From Ardenticatenales bacterium (lineage in GTDB: Bacteria > Chloroflexota > Anaerolineae > Ardenticatenales > Ardenticatenaceae), in assembly GCA_013812995.1 (NCBI GenBank), contig JACCSL010000802.1, positions 1 to 7,139 of the forward strand: a stretch of 7,139 nucleotides of DNA. Direction: 5' to 3'. This document shows, piece after piece, positions 1 to 5,666 of this stretch (its first letter is position 1; each line of letters begins with the position of its first letter). Made by a program: the position numbers and the translations under genes. A model generated the notes under the pieces. That model saw nothing but the letters and a program-made list of their open reading frames with translations, did not search any database and had not been told where the DNA came from.

Positions 1-572
1 TCCAGAAGGGAGCGGAACGGCGCTGCGGGATACAGAAGCTCGTTGCCCGCCAGGTCTATCCCGACGATTCCCTCATGGCGCAGAGCCAGGGCAATGTCAA
101 AGATTTCCTGGGAGGTTTGCAGATCATAGCCACGTCCAATGGTGCAGAGGAAGCGCAGGACGACTCCCTGGCGGGATGCCTCATCCATGCCGGTGCGGAG
201 GATAAACGCCGCCGCCTCATAGGGGTCATAGCCCGCCTGACGTGCAAAGTGGTCCGGACTGAAGCGCAATTCCAGGTAGCGCACATTCTCGGCCGCCGCA
301 TCGGCCACGGACTCCCGCACGACCTGCTCGATGGCCCGAGGATCATAATAGAGTTCCCGCAGGGTGTTGAACTTGCTCAAAAAGTGGGTGAAATCGGCGA
401 TCCCATCAAACTGAACTTTCGAGCGCAACTCCTCCAGAGAGGTAATCTCGGCGAGTGCGGGGCTCTGGCGCGCCCAATACCAGGCGGTTGAGAGTCGGAC
501 GGTACCCTCTAGGTGGCGATGCAGCTCCACCTTGGGCCATCTTAGTAAATCTGTTTCTAAGGGATTACCCAT
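1..572 (-). CDS. add: Adenosine deaminase family protein, N-terminal 190 residues (cut by window edge)
   Basis: The enzyme family hydrolyses adenosine or deoxyadenosine to inosine plus ammonia in the cytoplasm, for purine salvage. Translating the minus strand gives an uninterrupted frame to the window edge. It carries PKVELHRHLEG at residues 13-23, with metal-binding His18 and His20, then FLSKF near 64, YLELRFSP at 99-106 and GIDLAGNE at 171-178; all are landmarks of the metal-dependent adenosine/AMP deaminase TIM barrel. The family is about 330-350 residues long, so the catalytic Glu and the later metal-binding His and Asp residues lie outside the window. I chose the ATG at 572 because AGGAG lies 8 bases before it. 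An in-frame ATG at 578 and a GTG before that are too close to AGGAG. Related adenine deaminases share the fold, so substrate specificity is inferred. It follows the winged-helix gene by about 208 bases. Confidence 0.88.
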   Translation of the reverse strand, partial: MGNPLETDLLRWPKVELHRHLEGTVRLSTAWYWARQSPALAEITSLEELRSKVQFDGIADFTHFLSKFNTLRELYYDPRAIEQVVRESVADAAAENVRYLELRFSPDHFARQAGYDPYEAAAFILRTGMDEASRQGVVLRFLCTIGRGYDLQTSQEIFDIALALRHEGIVGIDLAGNELLYPAAPFRSLL

Positions 573-780
573 TCCCATCACTCCTGACCACCCTTGCTCA
601 TCAACCGCCCCAAACTCAGTACTGCCATACGATGCTTGTTGCTTCCTGTTTCCTAGCCCATCCCAGCCCATGTTGTTGCTGCCTCATTGGTCCCAACCGC
701 GCCCGTTGTGAGCGTTGTAGGGGTAGAACGCCTTCCACGCCTTTTTTACCTACTTCTAGGAAGCAAGAGGGATAATTATC
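573..780. other. Intergenic spacer between the winged-helix gene and the adenosine deaminase gene
   Basis: This roughly 208-base stretch holds no convincing gene on either strand. The open frame on the plus strand here has no recognisable protein features. I see a 12-base perfect palindrome at its upstream end and the Shine-Dalgarno sequence at its downstream end. A promoter for the deaminase gene would be expected here, but I could not find a good -35/-10 pair. The T6 run at 742-747 has no stable hairpin before it. Confidence 0.5.
580..585 (-). promoter_or_regulatory. Shine-Dalgarno sequence that decides the adenosine deaminase start
   Basis: On the minus strand AGGAG is followed by TGATGGGA and then ATG at 572. 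The 8-base spacing is normal, whereas the ATG at 578 would have only 2 bases. This favours the shorter start. Confidence 0.55.
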
Positions 781-781
781 C
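770..781. repeat. 12-base perfect palindrome GGATAATTATCC
   Basis: The sequence equals its own reverse complement and touches the last base of the winged-helix gene's stop codon. It has no loop, so it is unlikely to be a terminator. It could be a dimer-binding operator or contain a -10-like GATAAT on the minus strand, but no -35 match lies at the right distance. Its function is unknown and it may be chance. Confidence 0.35.
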
Positions 782-1173
782 TAGCGCTCTGCCGCACGCC
801 GGGTTGCCCGACTCCAGTAGGTAATCACCTGTAGGCGAAAAGTGGAATCGTGCATGGCCGCGTGAAACTTGTCCAGCAAGAGCCGTCGCTCCCGCTCCTG
901 GGTGAGCGTATAGATCGTTCCATGAACAGGGTCACTGCGCCGGGCCAACCAGCCCAATGTGGTGAGTTCCCCCAGAATACCCAACAGGGAGGAAATATCC
1001 CGCTCCAACGCAAGACTCAGCTGGTCAATGGTGGTAGGAAGCTGCTCGGTCTCAAGGAAGAAGCGTAGCACATCCCAGCGCGCGAATGAAGTGACCTCGC
1101 TCATGAGTAGGTGCGAGAGTGCCGTATCCATGCGAAGGGTTGAATAGGAGCGAGAGGGATAGGATTGTGTCAT
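781..1173 (-). CDS. Small winged-helix domain protein, function unknown
   Basis: This 130-residue soluble protein has no signal peptide or membrane segment. Residues about 24-95 read as a winged helix-turn-helix: a first helix (SFARWDVLRFFLE), a helix-turn-helix region (TTIDQLSLALERDISSLLGILGELTTLGWL) and a strand-like wing (GTIYTLTQE), then a basic C-terminal helix with RATRRAAER. That order matches small MarR/ArsR-like or sensor-type winged helices, so a DNA-binding regulator is possible, but I do not recognise the family. The start is uncertain. The frame stays open to an ATG at 1206, but that codon lies inside a hairpin I assign to a mobile-element end. ATGs at 1173 and 1131 are the better candidates, and none has a clear Shine-Dalgarno sequence. 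It lies upstream of the adenosine deaminase gene on the same strand, so co-transcription is possible. Confidence 0.6.
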   Translation of the reverse strand: MTQSYPSRSYSTLRMDTALSHLLMSEVTSFARWDVLRFFLETEQLPTTIDQLSLALERDISSLLGILGELTTLGWLARRSDPVHGTIYTLTQERERRLLLDKFHAAMHDSTFRLQVITYWSRATRRAAER

Positions 1174-1181
1174 AGGGGTAA

Positions 1182-1224
1182 GCGCCAGGAAACCCACGCA
1201 TTCCATGCGTGGGAGGAAGGGCGC
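1182..1224 (-). repeat. Two-tier hairpin resembling the right end of an IS200/IS605-type element
   Basis: An inner perfect stem CCCACGCAT / ATGCGTGGG (1193-1201 and 1205-1213) has a 3-base loop. It is enclosed by an outer stem GCGCC / GGCGC (1220-1224 and 1182-1186), separated on the minus strand by CTTCCT on one side and TTTCCT on the other. From memory, the layout TTCCTCCC-stem-GGGTTTCC with flanking GGCGC is typical of subterminal palindromes at the right ends of IS200/IS605 and IscB/TnpB elements. The tetranucleotide TTAC follows at 1181-1178 and could be a cleavage site, though this is a guess. It lies about 60-100 bases beyond the end of the IscB-like fragment, where a right end is expected. 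Confidence 0.5.
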
Positions 1225-1284
1225 GGCCAGGAAAAAGCAAGGCTGGGCTGTGAGATGGCGATCTTAGCGCGCATGGAACACTCG

Positions 1285-1542
1285 CTACCTGGTATAGCAT
1301 AAAAATTGACACGCTTCGGTCCTGGCGGCATAGCAGGTGCCGTACTGGGGATGCTTGACCCAACTACCCCGTTTGAACCCCAACGACTTCGTGCCGCCAT
1401 AGGGGGGGCGCACCCCTCCTTTTTGCGGGTTGGCTTGATGGAGAGCGCGGCTGTGAAGTTGGAGGGGCACAAGAATCTGCATCTCTTTGTTATCCGGCTC
1501 CATATGCCCACCGATCACAATGTTGGCAAGTACGAAACTATG
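1285..1542 (-). pseudogene. Decayed C-terminal fragment of an IscB-like (RRXRR/HNH) protein
   Basis: An 85-codon open frame has no usable start of its own; TAG at 1543-1545 precedes it and a GTG lies at 1518. It reads ANIVIGGHMEPDNKE, then RALHQANPQKGGVRPPYGG, TKSLGFKRGSWVKHPQYG, and ends QFLCYTR before a stop. I recognise this from memory as the C-terminal region of RRXRR-domain IscB-like proteins. In those, VKHPxYGxCYVGG is followed by about 25-30 residues (around GRISLH and GKRL) before the CQFL segment. Here CYA runs straight into ARTEACQFL, which suggests an internal in-frame deletion near 1325-1335. The final TAG stands where the family often has Trp (YTRWR), fitting a TGG to TAG change. 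The RuvC and HNH catalytic parts are absent. Confidence is moderate because no search was possible. Confidence 0.48.
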
Positions 1543-1732
1543 CTACTGCTCAGAACGGGTACATATTGCATGAGAATTACTTCGCCTAAAGCGCCTACTG
1601 TTGGCTAGCCGTGGGTCGCTGACGTAGCTACTGTTCGTTGCTCAAGTGGCATAACTATAGCATGAAGCCGCAAGCAGTTGTATCTGCTCGCGGCTTGCAT
1701 GGAAATGAGTTGAAAGAAGGGGTCTGGAGCGA
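1543..1732. other. Rest of the gap beyond secA
   Basis: Apart from the hairpin at 1661-1701, I see no gene, tRNA or rRNA signature here. Short palindromes (GGCTAGCC at 1603-1610, GTAGCTAC at 1624-1631) and a repeated CTACTGTT (1594-1601 and 1628-1635) are too small to interpret. The left end of the element relic could be hidden here. Confidence 0.4.
1661..1701 (-). terminator. Long hairpin after secA, possible terminator
   Basis: AAGCCGCAAGCAG (1665-1677) pairs with CTGCTCGCGGCTT (1684-1696) with one mismatch, around a 6-base loop. CATG on both outer flanks extends the stem across a single bulged base, giving about 16 pairs. It begins 32 bases after the secA stop codon, where a terminator belongs. 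On the minus strand the stem is followed by CTATAGTTATG, which is not a real U-tract. So it may act as an mRNA 3'-end stabiliser or a factor-assisted terminator, or be an element end. Confidence 0.5.
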
Positions 1733-4585
1733 TTAGCGCGCCGGAGCCTTGGGCCGTTGGACTTTGCGACCCGCGTTCTTTTGATCCTCGGCCCAGTGGC
1801 AATTCTTGTATTTTTTGCCACTGCCACAGTGACAGGGATCGTTTCGACCGGGGCGCTCTTTGGTGCGAACGGGTTGGGGCGTGCTCGGCGCTTCCTCACT
1901 CGTGTCCGTGCGATGCATGTGCATCTCGCGCTGCTCTAGTTTCTGCTCGGCAATGACCGGGCGCACCGCGAAGAGCGTGTGTACCATTGTCTCCTCGATA
2001 CTGCCAATCAGCTCTATCCAGAGCGACGCGGCCTCGGTCTTGTAGGCAACTAGCGGATCCTGCTGGGCGAAGGCCCGCAGCCCGATGCCCTGGCGCAGGT
2101 TGTCCAGCTCCGTCAGGTGGCGAATCCAGTGTCGGTCCACGATGTCGAGCATGATCTGACGTTCCATCTCACGCATCGTCTCGACGCCGAACAACTGCTC
2201 GCGCTCGTCGTACTGCTGGCGCATCTCTGTGATGAGTTCTTCTACAACTTCCTCGGGAGCCAGCTTACCCCATTGGCTGGCCTTGGCCTCGTAGCTTTCT
2301 GGCAGGGGCAGGATGTTTCGTACCGCACTCAGAACCAGGTGATAATCTGTCCGCTCGTCATAGTCGTTGCCCTGTAGAAGCCCCAGCACGGTGGTGCGTA
2401 GCGCATCGGAGAGCATACGCTCGATTTCGGGGCGGAGCGACTCGGACTCCAGGACCTCGGTGCGCTGGGCGTAGATGACCTCGCGCTGCTTGTTCACCAC
2501 GTCGTCGTACTCCAGCACGCGCTTGCGGATGTCGAAGTTGTGTCCCTCAACCTTGATCTGCGCGCTCTCGATGGCCTTGCTGACCATGCCATGCTCGATG
2601 GGCATATCCTCTTCGAGTCCCAGGCGGTCCATGATCCCTACCAGGTTATTACCGCCGAAGCGGCGCATGAGTTCATCTTCCAGCGAGAGGTAGAAGCGGC
2701 TGGAGCCGAGGTCGCCCTGCCGTCCCGCGCGCCCGCGTAGCTGGTTGTCGATGCGCCGTGCCTCGTGGCGCTCCGTTCCCAGGATATGAAGGCCACCCAG
2801 TTCCCGCACGGTTCCTCCATCCAGTTGGGCGCTGGCCTGTGCGTTTTCCATCTCTTTATCCCACTCTTCGCGAGGAACTTCCGTCAGGTCCGTGTAGCGT
2901 TTGCGCAGTTCGCGCCGTGCTATCCCCTCGGGATTCCCCCCAAGCAGAATATCGACACCACGACCCGCCATGTTGGTGGCAATCGTCACCCGGCCGGGCC
3001 GACCCGCCTGGGCGATGATTTCGGCCTCGCGCTCGTGCTGCTTGGCATTCAGCACCTCGTGGGGAATATCGGCGCGGCTGAGAAGCTTGCTCAACGTCTC
3101 GGAGCGGTCAATACTGGCGGTACCAACGAGCACCGGACGCCCCAACTGGTGCATCTGCTTGATCTCTTCGATGACGGCGTTGTACTTGCCGCGCTCATTC
3201 TTGTAGATGAGATCCCCGTAATCCTCACGGCAGATGGGGCGGTGCGTCGGAACGGCAATGACCTCCAGCTTATAAATCTTGCTGAATTCCTCTGCCTCCG
3301 TGAGCGCCGTACCGGTCATCCCAGCGAGCTTGTCGTACATGCGGAAGAAGTTCTGGAAGGTGATCGTCGCGAGCGTCATATTCTCCCGCTGGACCTTCAC
3401 CCCCTCCTTGGCCTCAATAGCCTGGTGCAACCCCTCGGAGAAGCGGCGGCCCCACATCATGCGCCCGGTAAACTCATCGACGATCACGACCTCGTCCGTC
3501 TCCGTCACCACATAGTCGCGGTCCTTCTGGTAGACGCCGTGGGCGCGAACCGCGTTGTCGAGGAAGTGAGTCAGCTCAAAGTTGGCGGGGTCATAGAGGT
3601 TCTCAACGTTCAGGGCACGCTCGACCTTGTCCACGCCGCTCTCCAGCACGCTGGTAACGCGGTTCTTCTCGTCCAGCACAAACTGGAAGCGCCCGATTTC
3701 CTGCTCGGCTTTCTCATCCCCAAGGTCCGCCTGCTTGCGCAACTCATCGTACTCGCGCTGCTCGATATGGCGGAAGGAGCGCACGAGGTTTGCCATGCGG
3801 CCATACATCTCGCTGGGCTCCTCGGCGGGACCGGAGATAATCAGCGGGGTACGCGCCTCGTCGATCAGGATATTGTCCACCTCGTCCACGATAGCGTAGT
3901 TCAGGTCGCGCTGCACGCGCTGGCGGCTGGAGCGCACCATGTTGTCGCGCAGGTAGTCAAAGCCAAACTCGTTGTTGGTGCCGTAGGTGATGTCCGCCGC
4001 GTAAGCCTCCACGCGCGGAATCGGGCGCAGGTGCTGGAGGCGGTCATCGTCTGACTGGTACTCGGGGTCAAAGAGGAAGCCGGGCTGGAAGACGCCGTCA
4101 TTGCCCTGGCTCTGGATGACCGCCACGCTCGACCCCAGCGCGTGATAGATCGGTCCCATCAACTGACAGCCGACCTTGGAAAGATAATCGTTGGGCGTGA
4201 CGAGATGGACCCCGACGCCATCTAGGGAATTCAGGTAGAGCGACAAGGAGGCGACGAGCGTTTTACCTTCGCCCGTCTTCTGTTCTGCAATCTTCCCCTG
4301 ATGAAGCACGATGCCACCGATGAGCTGCACATCGAAGTGACGCATGCCCGTGGTTCGCTTCGAGGCCTCGCGCACCGCCGCGAATGCCTCGGGGAGCAGG
4401 GAATCCAGCGTCGCGCCATCTTCCAGCCGGGCATGGAACTCAGCGGTCTTGTTGCGCAGTTCCTCATCCGAGAGGCGCTCGTAGGCGGGCTCCAACTCGT
4501 TGATCTTATCGACGAGCGGCTGAAGTTTCTTCAGTTCCTTCTCGTTGGGGTCTCCAAATAACGACTTGATGATTCTTTTAAACAT
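1733..4585 (-). CDS. secA: Preprotein translocase ATPase subunit SecA
   Basis: SecA is the ATP-driven motor that pushes unfolded preproteins through the SecYEG channel at the inner membrane. The 950-residue protein is complete and shows the expected order. The N-terminal helicase domain has Walker A TGEGKT at 104-109, NDYL at 132-135, TYGTNNEFGFDYLRDNM at 200-216 and the DEAD-type box VDEVDNILIDEART at 233-246. The preprotein cross-linking domain follows at about 247-390, then GMTGTA at 422-427. The second helicase domain has MAGRGVDI at 539-546 and QLRGRAGRQGD at 615-625. The helical scaffold/wing includes GIGLRAFAQQDP near 833-844. The C-terminal SEC-C tail has zinc ligands Cys918, Cys920, Cys929 and His930. 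An insert at about 160-193 (FDPEYQSDDDRLQHLRP) lies between the early motifs and TYGT and, from memory, fits Chloroflexota SecA. Length is normal to slightly long. The ATG at 4585 follows AAGGAGG by 10 bases. Its own promoter lies in the gap after prs. Confidence 0.98.
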   Translation of the reverse strand: MFKRIIKSLFGDPNEKELKKLQPLVDKINELEPAYERLSDEELRNKTAEFHARLEDGATLDSLLPEAFAAVREASKRTTGMRHFDVQLIGGIVLHQGKIAEQKTGEGKTLVASLSLYLNSLDGVGVHLVTPNDYLSKVGCQLMGPIYHALGSSVAVIQSQGNDGVFQPGFLFDPEYQSDDDRLQHLRPIPRVEAYAADITYGTNNEFGFDYLRDNMVRSSRQRVQRDLNYAIVDEVDNILIDEARTPLIISGPAEEPSEMYGRMANLVRSFRHIEQREYDELRKQADLGDEKAEQEIGRFQFVLDEKNRVTSVLESGVDKVERALNVENLYDPANFELTHFLDNAVRAHGVYQKDRDYVVTETDEVVIVDEFTGRMMWGRRFSEGLHQAIEAKEGVKVQRENMTLATITFQNFFRMYDKLAGMTGTALTEAEEFSKIYKLEVIAVPTHRPICREDYGDLIYKNERGKYNAVIEEIKQMHQLGRPVLVGTASIDRSETLSKLLSRADIPHEVLNAKQHEREAEIIAQAGRPGRVTIATNMAGRGVDILLGGNPEGIARRELRKRYTDLTEVPREEWDKEMENAQASAQLDGGTVRELGGLHILGTERHEARRIDNQLRGRAGRQGDLGSSRFYLSLEDELMRRFGGNNLVGIMDRLGLEEDMPIEHGMVSKAIESAQIKVEGHNFDIRKRVLEYDDVVNKQREVIYAQRTEVLESESLRPEIERMLSDALRTTVLGLLQGNDYDERTDYHLVLSAVRNILPLPESYEAKASQWGKLAPEEVVEELITEMRQQYDEREQLFGVETMREMERQIMLDIVDRHWIRHLTELDNLRQGIGLRAFAQQDPLVAYKTEAASLWIELIGSIEETMVHTLFAVRPVIAEQKLEQREMHMHRTDTSEEAPSTPQPVRTKERPGRNDPCHCGSGKKYKNCHWAEDQKNAGRKVQRPKAPAR

Positions 4586-4595
4586 TCTATTGCAT

Positions 4596-4602
4596 CCTCC
4601 TT
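4596..4602 (-). promoter_or_regulatory. Strong Shine-Dalgarno sequence of secA
   Basis: AAGGAGG is complementary to the 16S rRNA tail and ends 10 bases before the ATG at 4585. The ATG that directly overlaps it runs into TAG after one codon, so it cannot be the start. The spacing is slightly long but acceptable. Confidence 0.75.
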
Positions 4603-4618
4603 CGGAGTAGTGCCGGGG

Positions 4619-4648
4619 ATTATAGCACAGCCCGCCCTATTCATTGAA
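4619..4648 (-). promoter_or_regulatory. Likely sigma-A-type promoter of secA with extended -10
   Basis: The minus strand carries TGCTATAAT, with a perfect TATAAT at 4624-4619 and the TG of an extended -10. The -35 region at an 18-base spacing reads TTCAAT, a weak match lying in the last codons of prs; an extended -10 can make up for that. Transcription would begin near 4612, giving a leader of about 27 bases with the Shine-Dalgarno sequence in its first half. secA can therefore be transcribed independently of prs. Confidence 0.6.
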
Positions 4649-5581
4649 CAGCGCCCCGACCGAGATACCGAAGTGAATGCGACGAATGACCTCACCGAGG
4701 AGCGGCGCGACGGAAAGAACGGTCATGTTGGGAAGGCGCTTCTCCGGGGGAATGGGGATCGTGTTGGTGAGGATCAACTCGGTGAGGGGCGCGGTGGCCA
4801 GACGCTCCAGGGCGGGGTCGCTGAGAACGCCATGCGTGGCAACGGCATAGACATCTTTGGCACCCGCTTCCTTCAAAAACTTGATGGCGTTGCAGATGGT
4901 GCCTGCCGTGTCGATCTCGTCATCGAAGAGTACCGCGGTGCGCCCGGCGACATCCCCGATGAGCTGCATCGCCTTGGCGGTGGGGTCGTTGCCGTAGCGG
5001 CGCTTCTCGACGATGGCGAGCGGGGCATCCATCACGTCAGCCAGGTATCTAGCATCTTTGGCACGGCCCGCATCCGGGGCGACGACTACCACATCCGGCA
5101 GCCCCTTGGCGAGAAGATAGTCACGCTGGATGTGGAAGGCGGTCAGCTCGTCGCCCGGAATCTGAAAGAACCCCTGAATCTGCCCGGCGTGCAGGTCAAG
5201 GGTCAGGTAGCGGTCCGCGCCCGCCGTCTGGATGAGGTCCGCCATCAAGCGACCCGTGATGGGCACGCGGGGCTGATCTTTCTTGTCCGAGCGCGCATAG
5301 GCCATGTAGGGAAAGACCGCCGTGATGCGCCCCGCCGAGTCGCGCTTCAGCGTATCAATCATGATCAGAAGCTCCATGACGCTCCGATGGACGGGGCGGC
5401 TCATGGGCTGGATGACGAAGGCATCCTGACCGCGCACACTGCTGTGCAGGCGCACAAAGATATTCTCGTTGGGGAACTCGAAGACATCGGCCCCGCTGAT
5501 GGGGACGCGCAGGTATTCCGCGACCTCTTTGGCCAGCTCGGTGTGTGCATTGCCTGTAAAGATTTTTATTTCGCCGTACAT
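4637..5581 (-). CDS. prs: Ribose-phosphate pyrophosphokinase (PRPP synthetase)
   Basis: The enzyme transfers pyrophosphate from ATP to ribose 5-phosphate, giving PRPP and AMP. PRPP feeds purine, pyrimidine, histidine, tryptophan and NAD synthesis in the cytoplasm. At 314 residues it has the usual class I length. It starts IKIFTGNAHTELAKEVAEYL, a typical beginning, followed by FVRLHSSVRGQDAFVIQ (42-58) and FPYMAYARSDKKDQPR (90-105) of the ATP-binding region. DLHAGQIQGFF (129-139) contains the divalent-cation-binding segment, and PDAGRAKDAR (169-178) follows. KRR at 193-195 belongs to the flexible catalytic loop. FDDEIDTAGT (219-228) is the PRPP/ribose-5-phosphate loop, where most family members have VDDMIDTAGT; I regard this as a tolerated variant. 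The ATG at 5581 is preceded by AAGGG at short spacing. A hairpin upstream separates it from meaB, so it probably has its own promoter, although I found no clear one. Confidence 0.96.
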   Translation of the reverse strand: MYGEIKIFTGNAHTELAKEVAEYLRVPISGADVFEFPNENIFVRLHSSVRGQDAFVIQPMSRPVHRSVMELLIMIDTLKRDSAGRITAVFPYMAYARSDKKDQPRVPITGRLMADLIQTAGADRYLTLDLHAGQIQGFFQIPGDELTAFHIQRDYLLAKGLPDVVVVAPDAGRAKDARYLADVMDAPLAIVEKRRYGNDPTAKAMQLIGDVAGRTAVLFDDEIDTAGTICNAIKFLKEAGAKDVYAVATHGVLSDPALERLATAPLTELILTNTIPIPPEKRLPNMTVLSVAPLLGEVIRRIHFGISVGALFNE

Positions 5582-5631
5582 AAATCCCTTTGCCCGAGGG
5601 CTCTATTGCTCTACAGTACGTTTGAATGAGA

Positions 5632-5658
5632 AAGGCCACCGTTTGAGGCGGTGGCCTT
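5632..5658 (-). terminator. Rho-independent-type terminator after meaB
   Basis: A perfect 10-pair stem AAGGCCACCG / CGGTGGCCTT encloses a 7-base loop and starts 8 bases after the meaB stop codon. On the minus strand it is followed by TCTCATTC, so with the last TT of the stem the tail is only moderately U-rich. Position and stem quality support an end for the meaB unit before prs. Confidence 0.72.
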
Positions 5659-5666
5659 CGTTGGCT

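Larger units (their letters stand above)
1178..1542 (-). mobile_element. Probable relic of an IS200/IS605-like (IscB-carrying) element
   Basis: The call rests on two things in the correct order on one strand: a decayed C-terminal fragment of an IscB-like protein, and the two-tier hairpin after it. No transposase (Y1 TnpA) is present and most of the protein-coding part is gone, so the copy cannot be autonomous. The left boundary is not visible. I place it at the edge of the open frame, but it may lie further right, towards 1600-1660. These elements insert without target duplication, so no direct repeats are expected as confirmation. Confidence 0.42.

Noticed and set aside
75..491. A 138-codon open frame on the plus strand at the left edge
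   Set aside because: The opposite strand encodes clear adenosine deaminase motifs over the whole stretch.
539..546. SecA residues MAGRGVDI and VDEVDN, which differ from the common MAGRGTDI and VDEVDS
   Set aside because: These numbers are SecA residue positions. From memory both variants are usual in Chloroflexota SecA, so they are lineage marks and not a defect.
721..760. T6 run at 742-747 as a plus-strand terminator
   Set aside because: No stable stem precedes it, and no plus-strand gene leads into it.
1306..1424. A possible small RNA on the plus strand: TTGACA at 1306-1311, then AGGGGGGG/CCCCTCCT around CGCA (1401-1420) followed by a T run
   Set aside because: The -10 at 17 bases is only CATAGC. 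The hairpin and T run are explained as codons QKGGVRPPYGG of the IscB-like fragment on the minus strand. I could not support a transcript.
1170..1511. A 113-codon minus-strand frame across the gap
   Set aside because: It overlaps the IscB-like fragment in another frame and runs through the hairpin. It has no domain-like pattern.
2765..4054. A 429-codon open frame on the plus strand
   Set aside because: It lies wholly inside secA on the other strand and has no recognisable domain. Long antisense frames are common opposite GC-rich genes.
4610..5629. A 339-codon open frame on the plus strand
   Set aside because: It is antisense to the full length of prs, and its residues mirror the prs codons. 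It shows no independent motif.
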